A DNA stretch of 64,000 nucleotides, taken from Auanema rhodensis (lineage: Eukaryota > Nematoda > Chromadorea > Rhabditida > Rhabditidae). The position numbers and the translations under genes were made by a program. Where the stretch lies: NCBI GenBank assembly GCA_964057225.1, contig CAXKVF010000078.1, positions 558,001 through 622,000 on the forward strand. The letters are read 5' to 3'. The notes beneath the pieces were generated by a model, which was given only the letters and a program-made list of their open reading frames with translations, made no database searches and was not told the origin of the DNA. This document shows, in pieces, positions 1-10,384 of the stretch; position 1 is the stretch's first letter, and every line of letters starts with the position of its first letter.

Positions 1-36
1 GGGGAATCTAATTTTGAAAACCGCATCTCTTTATCT

Positions 37-46
37 TTCACGTGAA
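37..46. other. 10-bp palindrome with CACGTG core (recurs in nearly every unit)
   Basis: TTCACGTGAA is perfectly self-complementary and centred on a CACGTG hexamer, the class of site bound by bHLH and some bZIP proteins. It is kept in almost every unit of the window. Exceptions seen are single changes at unit position 37 or 38 in units starting at 4401, 42592, 21825 and 17777. Binding by any protein is an inference. Confidence 0.75.
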
Positions 47-108
47 GCGAGTTACATACCAAGTGCACATCACGTGTACATTTAATTAGCATAAATTAAA
101 GTTCACGT
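39..108. other. Three CACGT motifs spaced 32-33 bp (recur in nearly every unit)
   Basis: CACGTG lies at 39-44, CACGTG at 71-76 and CACGT(A) at 104-108. Start-to-start spacings are 32 and 33 bp, close to three turns of the helix, so the three cores would face roughly the same side of the DNA. The middle copy reads ATCACGTG and fits the RTCACRTG consensus of the budding-yeast CDEI element bound by Cbf1. No CDEIII-like partner is present, so this resemblance may be chance. The spacing could also be a relic of an ancestral subrepeat of about 32 bp. Confidence 0.6.
81..100. other. Inverted repeat, 7-bp arms and 6-nt loop (recurs in nearly every unit)
   Basis: TTTAATT at 81-87 is followed by the loop AGCATA and then AATTAAA at 94-100, a perfect inverted repeat of A/T bases only. 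It could extrude a small hairpin under supercoiling. Exceptions are rare: loop position 93 is changed at 5901, 6605, 19805 and 44088, loop position 90 at 21738, and arm position 94 at 53413. Confidence 0.7.
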
Positions 109-119
109 AAATTTCAAAG

Positions 120-134
120 TCATGGTTACCATGA
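120..134. other. 15-bp dyad (recurs in most units; right arm is the variant hot spot)
   Basis: TCATGGT at 120-126, a single central T, and ACCATGA at 128-134 form a perfect 7-bp-arm dyad in base-type units. The right arm and the two bases beyond it (132-136) are the most polymorphic part of the unit. 132C and 132A break an inner pair. 134C (types e, f, k, m, n) breaks only the outermost pair. 136G lies just outside. The window therefore holds a mixture of perfect and imperfect dyads. Confidence 0.7.
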
Positions 135-146
135 ACCAATATCAAT

Positions 147-160
147 AAAAATTTGTTTTT
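147..160. other. Phased A/T tracts, candidate bent DNA (recur in every unit)
   Basis: A5T3 at 147-154 and T5 at 156-160 are followed in the next unit by TTTTGAAAA at unit positions 12-20. Tracts of four or more A or T spaced near the helical repeat are the usual signature of intrinsic curvature. In d and h units the 152A/154G change shifts the first tract from A5T3 to A6 plus a single T. In o units 154C shortens it. Curvature itself is inferred. Confidence 0.55.
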
Positions 161-176
161 AGACTAATATGGACAT

Positions 177-2288
177 GGGGAATCTAATTTTGAAAACCGC
201 ATCTCTTTATCTTTCACGTGAAGCGAGTTACATACCAAGTGCACATCACGTGTACATTTAATTAGCATAAATTAAAGTTCACGTAAACTTCAAAGTCATG
301 GTTACCATGAACCAATATCAATAAAAATTTGTTTTTAGACTAATATGGACATGGGGAATCTAATTTTGAAAACCGCATCTCTTTATCTTTCACGTGAAGC
401 GAGTTACATACCAAGTGCACATCACGTGTACATTTAATTAGCATAAATTAAAGTTCACGTAAATTTCAAAGTCATGGTTACCATGAACCAATATCAATAA
501 AAATTTGTTTTTAGACTAATATGGACATGGGGAATCTAATTTTAAAAACCGCATCTCTTTATCTTTCACGTGAAGCGAGTTACATACCAAGTGCACATCA
601 CGTGTACATTTAATTAGCATAAATTAAAGTTCACGTAAACTTCAAAGTCATGGTTACCATGAACCAATATCAATAAAAATTTGTTTTTAGACTAATATGG
701 ACATGGGGAATCTAATTTTGAAAACCGCATCTCTTTATCTTTCACGTGAAGCGAGTTACATACCAAGTGCACATCACGTGTACATTTAATTAGCATAAAT
801 TAAAGTTCACGTAAATTTCAAAGTCATGGTTACCATGAACCAATATCAATAAAAATTTGTTTTTAGACTAATATGGACATGGGGAATCTAATTTTGAAAA
901 CCGCATCTCTTTATCTTTCACGTGAAGCGAGTTACATACCAAGTGCACATCACGTGTACATTTAATTAGCATAAATTAAAGTTCACGTAAATTTCAAAGT
1001 CATGGTTACCATGAACCAATATCAATAAAAATTTGTTTTTAGACTAATATGGACATGGGGAATCTAATTTTGAAAACCGCATCTCTTTATCTTTCACGTG
1101 AAGCGAGTTACATACCAAGTGCACATCACGTGTACATTTAATTAGCATAAATTAAAGTTCACGTAAATTTCAAAGTCATGGTTACCATGAAGCAATATCA
1201 ATAAAAATTTGTTTTTAGACTAATATGGACATGGGGAATCTAATTTTGAAAACCGCATCTCTTTATCTTTCACGTGAAGCGAGTTACATACCAAGTGCAC
1301 ATCACGTGTACATTTAATTAGCATAAATTAAAGTTCACGTAAATTTCAAAATCATGGTTACCAAGAACCAATATCAATAAAAATTTGTTTTTAGACTAAT
1401 ATGGACATGGGGAATCTAATTTTGAAAACCGCATCTCTTTATCTTTCACGTGAAGCGAGTTACATACCAAGTGCACATCACGTGTACATTTAATTAGCAT
1501 AAATTAAAGTTCACGTAAATTTCAAAGTCATGGTTACCATGAACCAATATCAATAAAAATTTGTTTTTAGACTAAGATGGACATGGGGAATCTAATTTTG
1601 AAAACCGCATTTCTTTATCTTTCACGTGAAGCGAGTTACATACCAAGTGCACATCACGTGTACATTTAATTAGCATAAATTAAAGTTCACGTAAATTTCA
1701 AAGTCATGGTTACCATGCACCAATATCAATAAAAATTTGTTTTTAGACTAATATGGACATGGGGAATCTAATTTTGAAAACCGCATCTCTTTATCTTTCA
1801 CGTGAAGCGAGTTACATACCAAGTGCACATCACGTGTACATTTAATTAGCATAAATTAAAGTTCACGTAAATTTCAAAATCATGGTTACCATGAAGCAAT
1901 ATCAATAAAAATTTGTTTTTAGACTAATATGGACATGGGGAATCTAATTTTGAAAACCGCATCTCTTTATCTTTCACGTGAAGCGAGTTACATACCAAGT
2001 GCACATCACGTGTACATTTAATTAGCATAAATTAAAGTTCACGTAAATTTCAAAGTCATGGTTACCATGCACCAATATCAATAAAAATTTGTTTTTAGAC
2101 TAATATGGACATGGGGAATCTAATTTTGAAAACCGCATCTCTTTATCTTTCACGTGAAGCGAGTTACATACCAAGTGCACATCACGTGTACATTTAATTA
2201 GCATAAATTAAAGTTCACGTAAATTTCAAAGTCATGGTTACCATGCACCAATATCAATAAAAATTTGTTTTTAGACTAATATGGACAT
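177..2288. repeat. 12-unit HOR, copy 1 (2,112 bp)
   Basis: Unit order is b-a-A16b-a-a-g-l-a-T27e-j-e-e. The unit at 1233 carries 119A as well as 132A, and the ninth unit has the rare 168G at 1576. Seven of the twelve positions (b, a, A16b, g, l, a with 168G, T27e) recur exactly 2,112 bp later, which defines the period. The unit before it (1-176) is base type. Confidence 0.75.
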
Positions 2289-4400
2289 GGGGAATCTAAT
2301 TTTGAAAACCGCATCTCTTTATCTTTCACGTGAAGCGAGTTACATACCAAGTGCACATCACGTGTACATTTAATTAGCATAAATTAAAGTTCACGTAAAC
2401 TTCAAAGTCATGGTTACCATGAACCAATATCAATAAAAATTTGTTTTTAGACTAATATGGACATGGGGAATCTAATTTTGAAAACCGCATCTCTTTATCT
2501 TTCACGTGAAGCGAGTTACATACCAAGTGCACATCACGTGTACATTTAATTAGCATAAATTAAAGTTCACGTAAATTTCAAAGTCATGGTTACCATGAAC
2601 CAATATCAATAAAAATTTGTTTTTAGACTAATATGGACATGGGGAATCTAATTTTAAAAACCGCATCTCTTTATCTTTCACGTGAAGCGAGTTACATACC
2701 AAGTGCACATCACGTGTACATTTAATTAGCATAAATTAAAGTTCACGTAAACTTCAAAGTCATGGTTACCATGAACCAATATCAATAAAAATTTGTTTTT
2801 AGACTAATATGGACATGGGGAATCTAATTTTGAAAACCGCATCTCTTTATCTTTCACGTGAAGCGAGTTACATACCAAGTGCACATCACGTGTACATTTA
2901 ATTAGCATAAATTAAAGTTCACGTAAATTTCAAAATCATGGTTACCATGAAGCAATATCAATAAAAATTTGTTTTTAGACTAATATGGACATGGGGAATC
3001 TAATTTTGAAAACCGCATCTCTTTATCTTTCACGTGAAGCGAGTTACATACCAAGTGCACATCACGTGTACATTTAATTAGCATAAATTAAAGTTCACGT
3101 AAATTTCAAAGTCATGGTTACCATGCACCAATATCAATAAAAATTTGTTTTTAGACTAATATGGACATGGGGAATCTAATTTTGAAAACCGCATCTCTTT
3201 ATCTTTCACGTGAAGCGAGTTACATACCAAGTGCACATCACGTGTACATTTAATTAGCATAAATTAAAGTTCACGTAAATTTCAAAGTCATGGTTACCAT
3301 GAAGCAATATCAATAAAAATTTGTTTTTAGACTAATATGGACATGGGGAATCTAATTTTGAAAACCGCATCTCTTTATCTTTCACGTGAAGCGAGTTACA
3401 TACCAAGTGCATATCACGTGTACATTTAATTAGCATAAATTAAAGTTCACGTAAATTTCAAAGTCATGGTTACCAAGAACCAATATCAATAAAAATTTGT
3501 TTTTAGACTAATATGGACATGGGGAATCTAATTTTGAAAACCGCATCTCTTTATCTTTCACGTGAAGCGAGTTACATACCAAGTGCACATCACGTGTACA
3601 TTTAATTAGCATAAATTAAAGTTCACGTAAATTTCAAAGTCATGGTTACCATGAACCAATATCAATAAAAATTTGTTTTTAGACTAAGATGGACATGGGG
3701 AATCTAATTTTGAAAACCGCATTTCTTTATCTTTCACGTGAAGCGAGTTACATACCAAGTGCACATCACGTGTACATTTAATTAGCATAAATTAAAGTTC
3801 ACGTAAATTTCAAAGTCATGGTTACCATGCACCAATATCAATAAAAATTTGTTTTTAGACTAATATGGACATGGGGAATCTAATTTTGAAAACCGCATCT
3901 CTTTATCTTTCACGTGAAGCGAGTTACATACCAAGTGCACATCACGTGTACATTTAATTAGCATAAATTAAAGTTCACGTAAATTTCAAAGTCATGGTTA
4001 CCATGAACCAATATCAATAAAAATTTGTTTTTAGACTAATATGGACATGGGGAATCTAATTTTGAAAACCGCATCTCTTTATCTTTCACGTGAAGCGAGT
4101 TACATACCAAGTGCACATCACGTGTACATTTAATTAGCATAAATTAAAGTTCACGTAAATTTCAAAGTCATGGTTACCATGAACCAATATCAATAAAAAT
4201 TTGTTTTTAGACTAATATGGACATGGGGAATCTAATTTTGAAAACCGCATTTCTTTATCTTTCACGTGAAGCGAGTTACATACCAAGTGCACATCACGTG
4301 TACATTTAATTAGCATAAATTAAAGTTCACGTAAATTTCAAAGTCATGGTTACCATGAAGCAATATCAATAAAAATTTGTTTTTAGACTAATATGGACAT
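2289..4400. repeat. 12-unit HOR, copy 2 (2,112 bp)
   Basis: Unit order is b-a-A16b-j-e-g-l-a-T27e-a-a-T27g. The 168G change at 3688 lies 2,112 bp from its partner at 1576. The fourth and fifth units (j-e, against a-a in copy 1) and the last three differ from copy 1, so patch exchange followed the duplication. The unit at 3345 also has 68T (GCATATC), a change seen again only in the unit at 25698. A16b-j-e at 2641-3168 is repeated at 41186-41712. Confidence 0.7.
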
Positions 4401-6512
4401 GGGGAATCTAATTTTGAAAACCGCATCTCTTTATCTCTCACGTGAAGCGAGTTACATACCAAGTGCACATCACGTGTACATTTAATTAGCATAAATTAAA
4501 GTTCACGTAAATTTCAAAGTCATGGTTACCATGAACCAATATCAATAAAAATTTGTTTTTAGACTAATATGGACATGGGGAATCTAATTTTGAAAACCGC
4601 ATCTCTTTATCTTTCACGTGAAGCGAGTTACATACCAAGTGCACATCACGTGTACATTTAATTAGCATAAATTAAAGTTCACGTAAATTTCAAAGTCATG
4701 GTTACCATGAACCAATATCAATAAAAATTTGTTTTTAGACTAATATGGACATGGGGAATCTAATTTTGAAAACCGCATTTCTTTATCTTTCACGTGAAGC
4801 GAGTTACATACCAAGTGCACATCACGTGTACATTTAATTAGCATAAATTAAAGTTCACGTAAATTTCAAAGTCATGGTTACCATGCACCAATATCAATAA
4901 AAATTTGTTTTTAGACTAATATGGACATGGGGAATCTAATTTTGAAAACCGCATCTCTTTATCTTTCACGTGAAGCGAGTTACATACCAAGTGCACATCA
5001 CGTGTACATTTAATTAGCATAAATTAAAGTTCACGTAAATTTCAAAGTCATGGTTACCATGCACCAATATCAATAAAAATTTGTTTTTAGACTAATATGG
5101 ACATGGGGAATCTAATTTTGAAAACCGCATCTCTTTATCTTTCACGTGAAGCGAGTTACATACCAAGTGCACATCACGTGTACATTTAATTAGCATAAAT
5201 TAAAGTTCACGTAAATTTCAAAGTCATGGTTACCATGAACCAATATCAATAAAAATTTGTTTTTAGACTAATATGGACATGGGGAATCTAATTTTGAAAA
5301 CCGCATCTCTTTATCTTTCACGTGAAGCGAGTTACATACCAAGTGCACATCACGTGTACATTTAATTAGCATAAATTAAAGTTCACGTAAATTTCAAAGT
5401 CATGGTTACCACGAACCAATATCAAAAAAAATTTGTTTTTAGACTAATATGGACATGGGGAATCTAATTTTGAAAACCGCATCTCTTTATCTTTCACGTG
5501 AAGCGAGTTACATACCAAGTGCACATCACGTGTACATTTAATTAGCATAAATTAAAGTTCACGTAAATTTTAAAGTCATGGTTACCATGAACCAATATCA
5601 ATAAAAATTTGTTTTTAGTCTAATATGGACATGGGGAATCTAATTTTGAAAACCGCATCTCTTTATCTTTCACGTGAAGCGAGTTACATACCAAGTGCAC
5701 ATCACGTGTACATTTAATTAGCATAAATTAAAGTTCACGTAAACTTCAAAGTCATGGTTACCATGAAGCAATATCAATAAAAATTTGTTTTTAGACTAAT
5801 ATGGACATGGGGAATCTAATTTTGAAAACCGCATCTCTTTATCTTTCACGTGAAGCGAGTTACATACCAAGTGCACATCACGTGTACATTTAATTAGCAT
5901 TAATTAAAGTTCACGTAAATTTCAAAGTCATGGTTACCATGAACCAATATCAATAAAAATTTGTTTTTAGACTAATATGGACATGGGGAATCTAATTTTG
6001 AAAACCGCATCTCTTTATCTTTCACGTGAAGCGAGTTACATACCAAGTGCACATCACGTGTACATTTAATTAGCATAAATTAAAGTTCACGTAAATTTCA
6101 AAGTCATGGTTACCATGAACCAATATCAATAAAAATTTGTTTTTAGACTAATATGGACATGGGGAATCTAATTTTGAAAACCGCATCTCTTTATCTTTCA
6201 CGTGAAGCGAGTTACATACCAAGTGCACATCACGTGTACATTTAATTAGCATAAATTAAAGTTCACGTAAATTTCAAAGTCATGGTTACCATGAACCAAT
6301 AACAATAAAAATTTGTTTTTAGACTAATATGGACATGGGGAATCTAATTTTGAAAACCGCATCTCTTTATCTTTCACGTGAAGCGAGTTACATACCAAGT
6401 GCACATCACGTGTACATTTAATTAGCATAAATTAAAGTTCACGTAAATTTCAAAGTCATGGTTACCACGAACCAATATCAATAAAAATTTGTTTTTAGAC
6501 TAATATGGACAT
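4225..6512. repeat. Segment A, left end (13 units), paralogue of 42416-44699
   Basis: Five rare substitutions mark this stretch: 37C at 4437, 146A at 5426 (giving an A8 run), 163T at 5619, 93T at 5901, and 142A at 6302 without the accompanying 134C/166G. All five recur in the same order and unit spacing at 42628, 43615, 43807, 44088 and 44489, 217 units downstream. Unit order begins T27g-a-a-T27e-e-a-i-a-c. Its first unit is also the last unit of the preceding 12-unit HOR. Confidence 0.85.
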
Positions 6513-7920
6513 GGGGAATCTAATTTTGAAAACCGCATCTCTTTATCTTTCACGTGAAGCGAGTTACATACCAAGTGCACATCACGTGTACATTTAATTA
6601 GCATGAATTAAAGTTCACGTAAATTTCAAAGTCATGGTTACCATGAACCAATATCAATAAAAATTTGTTTTTAGACTAATATGGACATGGGGAATCTAAT
6701 TTTGAAAACCGCATCTCTTTATCTTTCACGTGAAGCGAGTTACATACCAAGTGCACATCACGTGTACATTTAATTAGCATAAATTAAAGTTCACGTAAAC
6801 TTCAAAGTCATGGTTACCATGAAGCAATATCAATAAAAATTTGTTTTTAGACTAATATGGACATGGGGAATCTAATTTTGAAAACCGCATCTCTTTATCT
6901 TTCACGTGAAGCGAGTTACATACCAAGTGCACATCACGTGTACATTTAATTAGCATAAATTAAAGTTCACGTAAATTTCAAAGTCATGGTTACCATGAAC
7001 CAATATCAATAAAAATTTGTTTTTAGACTAATATGGACATGGGGAATCTAATTTTGAAAACCGCATCTCTTTATCTTTCACGTGAAGCGAGTTACATACC
7101 AAGTGCACATCACGTGTACATTTAATTAGCATAAATTAAAGTTCACGTAAATTTCAAAGTCATGGTTACCACGAACCAATATCAATAAAAATTTGTTTTT
7201 AGACTAATATGGACATGGGGAATCTAATTTTGAAAACCGCATCTCTTTATCTTTCACGTGAAGCGAGTTACATACCAAGTGCACATCACGTGTACATTTA
7301 ATTAGCATAAATTAAAGTTCACGTAAATTTCAAAGTCATGGTTACCATGAACCAATATCAATAAAAATTTGTTTTTAGACTAATATGGACATGGGGAATC
7401 TAATTTTGAAAACCGCATCTCTTTATCTTTCACGTGAAGCGAGTTACATACCAAGTGCACATCACGTGTACATTTAATTAGCATAAATTAAAGTTCACGT
7501 AAATTTCAAAGTCATGGTTACCATGAACCAATATCAATAAAAATTTGTTTTTAGACTAATATGGACATGGGGAATCTACTTTTGAAAACCGCATCTCTTT
7601 ATCTTTCACGTGAAGCGAGTTACATACCAAGTGCACATCACGTGTACATTTAATTAGCATAAATTAAAGTTCACGTAAATTTCAAAGTCATGGTTACCAT
7701 GAACCAATATCAATAAAAATTTGTTTTTAGACTAATATGGACATGGGGAATCTAATTTTGAAAACCGCATCTCTTTATCTTTCACGTGAAGCGAGTTACA
7801 TACCAAGTGCACATCACGTGTACATTTAATTAGCATAAATTAAAGTTCACGTAAATTTCAAAGTCATGGTTACCATGAACCAATATCAATAAAAATTTGT
7901 TTTTAGACTAATATGGACAT
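6513..7920. repeat. Eight units a-c-a-i-a-a-a-a within segment A
   Basis: These are mostly base-type units, with c at 6689 and i at 7041. The first unit has 93G in the inverted-repeat loop (6605), and the unit at 7569 has a private A-to-C change at its position 11 (7579). The matching place in segment B (44700-45928) has a different unit count and order, so the two copies have rearranged here. Confidence 0.65.
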
Positions 7921-10384
7921 GGGGAATCTAATTTTGAAAACCGCATCTCTTTATCTTTCACGTGAAGCGAGTTACATACCAAGTGCACATCACGTGTACA
8001 TTTAATTAGCATAAATTAAAGTTCACGTAAACTTCAAAGTCATGGTTACCATGAAGCAATATCAATAAAAATTTGTTTTTAGACTAATATGGACATGGGG
8101 AATCTAATTTTGAAAACCGCATCTCTTTATCTTTCACGTGAAGCGAGTTACATACCAAGTGCACATCACGTGTACATTTAATTAGCATAAATTAAAGTTC
8201 ACGTAAATTTCAAAGTCATGGTTACCACGAACCAATATCAATAAAAATTTGTTTTTAGACTAATATGGACATGGGGAATCTAATTTTGAAAACCGCATCT
8301 CTTTATCTTTCACGTGAAGCGAGTTACATACCAAGTGCACATCACGTGTACATTTAATTAGCATAAATTAAAGTTCACGTAAATTTCAAAGTCATGGTTA
8401 CCATGAAGCAATATCAATAAAAATTTGTTTTTAGACTAATATGGACATGGGGAATCTAATTTTGAAAACCGCATCTCTTTATCTTTCACGTGAAGCGAGT
8501 TACATACCAAGTGCACATCACGTGTACATTTAATTAGCATAAATTAAAGTTCACGTAAACTTCAAAGTCATGGTTACCATGAAGCAATATCAATAAAAAA
8601 TGGTTTTTAGACTAATATGGACATGGGGAATCTAATTTTGAAAACCGCATCTCTTTATCTTTCACGTGAAGCGAGTTACATACCAAGTGCACATCACGTG
8701 TACATTTAATTAGCATAAATTAAAGTTCACGTAAATTTCAAAGTCATGGTTACCATGAACCAATATCAATAAAAATTTGTTTTTAGACTAATATGGACAT
8801 GGGGAATCTAATTTTGAAAACCGCATCTCTTTATCTTTCACGTGAAGCGAGTTACATACCAAGTGCACATCACGTGTACATTTAATTAGCATAAATTAAA
8901 GTTCACGTAAACTTCAAAGTCATGGTTACCATGAAGCAATATCAATAAAAAATGGTTTTTAGACTAATATGGACATGGGGAATCTAATTTTGAAAACCGC
9001 ATCTCTTTATCTTTCACGTGAAGCGAGTTACATACCAAGTGCACATCACGTGTACATTTAATTAGCATAAATTAAAGTTCACGTAAATTTCAAAGTCATG
9101 GTTACCATGAACCAATATCAATAAAAATTTGTTTTTAGACTAATATGGACATGGGGAATCTAATTTTGAAAACCGCATCTCTTTATCTTTCACGTGAAGC
9201 GAGTTACATACCAAGTGCACATCACGTGTACATTTAATTAGCATAAATTAAAGTTCACGTAAATTTCAAAGTCATGGTTACCATGAACCAATATCAATAA
9301 AAATTTGTTTTTAGACTAATATGGACATGGGGAATCTAATTTTGAAAACCGCATCTCTTTATCTTTCACGTGAAGCGAGTTACATACCAAGTGCACATCA
9401 CGTGTACATTTAATTAGCATAAATTAAAGTTCACGTAAACTTCAAAGTCATGGTTACCATGAAGCAATATCAATAAAAATTTGTTTTTAGACTAATATGG
9501 ACATGGGGAATCTAATTTTGAAAACCGCATCTCTTTATCTTTCACGTGAAGCGAGTTACATACCAAGTGCACATCACGTGTACATTTAATTAGCATAAAT
9601 TAAAGTTCACGTAAATTTCAAAGTCATGGTTACCATGAACCAATATCAATAAAAATTTGTTTTTAGACTAATATGGACATGGGGAATCTAATTTTGAAAA
9701 CCGCATTTCTTTATCTTTCACGTGAAGCGAGTTACATACCAAGTGCACATCACGTGTACATTTAATTAGCATAAATTAAAGTTCACGTAAATTTCAAAGT
9801 CATGGTTACCATGCACCAATATCAATAAAAATTTGTTTTTAGACTAATATGGACATGGGGAATCTAATTTTGAAAACCGCATCTCTTTATCTTTCACGTG
9901 AAGCGAGTTACATACCAAGTGCACATCACGTGTACATTTAATTAGCATAAATTAAAGTTCACGTAAATTTCAAAGTCATGGTTACCATGAACCAATATCA
10001 ATAAAAATTTGTTTTTAGACTAATATGGACATGGGGAATCTAATTTTGAAAACCGCATCTCTTTATCTTTCACGTGAAGCGAGTTACATACCAAGTGCAC
10101 ATCACGTGTACATTTAATTAGCATAAATTAAAGTTCACGTAAATTTCAAAGTCATGGTTACCACGAACCAATATCAATAAAAATTTGTTTTTAGACTAAT
10201 ATGGACATGGGGAATCTAATTTTGAAAACCGCATCTCTTTATCTTTCACGTGAAGCGAGTTACATACCAAGTGCACATCACGTGTACATTTAATTAGCAT
10301 AAATTAAAGTTCACGTAAATTTCAAAGTCATGGTTACCATGAACCAATATCAATAAAAATTTGTTTTTAGACTAATATGGACAT
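7921..10384. repeat. 14-unit HOR round (2,464 bp) led by c-i-g-d-a-d
   Basis: Unit order is c-i-g-d-a-d-a-a-c-a-T27e-a-i-a. The d units at 8449 and 8801 carry the paired 152A/154G change. The next round (10385) opens with the same nine units, so this is a higher-order period with a variable tail. Confidence 0.75.

Larger units (their letters stand above)
1..176. repeat. Reference monomer (base type 'a')
   Basis: This unit matches the commonest base at every variable site, so it serves as the reference for the position numbers used here. It has about 56 G/C bases of 176 (hand count) and five CpG dinucleotides, at positions 22, 41, 48, 73 and 106. Recurrent variants lie at 8, 16, 27 and 32 near the left edge and at 112-166 on the right. 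The stretch from about 33 to 111 carries only scattered variants. 176 is not a multiple of three, so no reading frame continues from unit to unit. The unit is close to a nucleosome repeat in length. The choice of start is arbitrary because the array is circularly permutable. Confidence 0.95.

Noticed and set aside
120-137. tRNA-like B-box (GGTTC...) on the minus strand around the dyad
   Set aside because: The minus-strand GGTTCATGG only partly matches the B-box consensus GGTTCRANNCC. No cloverleaf or A-box at a suitable distance could be drawn.
141-160. AATAAA polyadenylation-like signal and TATA-like A/T stretches in each unit
   Set aside because: Such strings are expected in DNA with about 68% A+T and recur with the unit. 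No gene structure accompanies them, so they are not annotated as regulatory sites.
1-176. CENP-B box in the unit
   Set aside because: I looked on both strands for the essential TTCG....A..CGGG pattern. No CGGG occurs in the reference unit on either strand, and TTCG appears only as a by-product of 154C.
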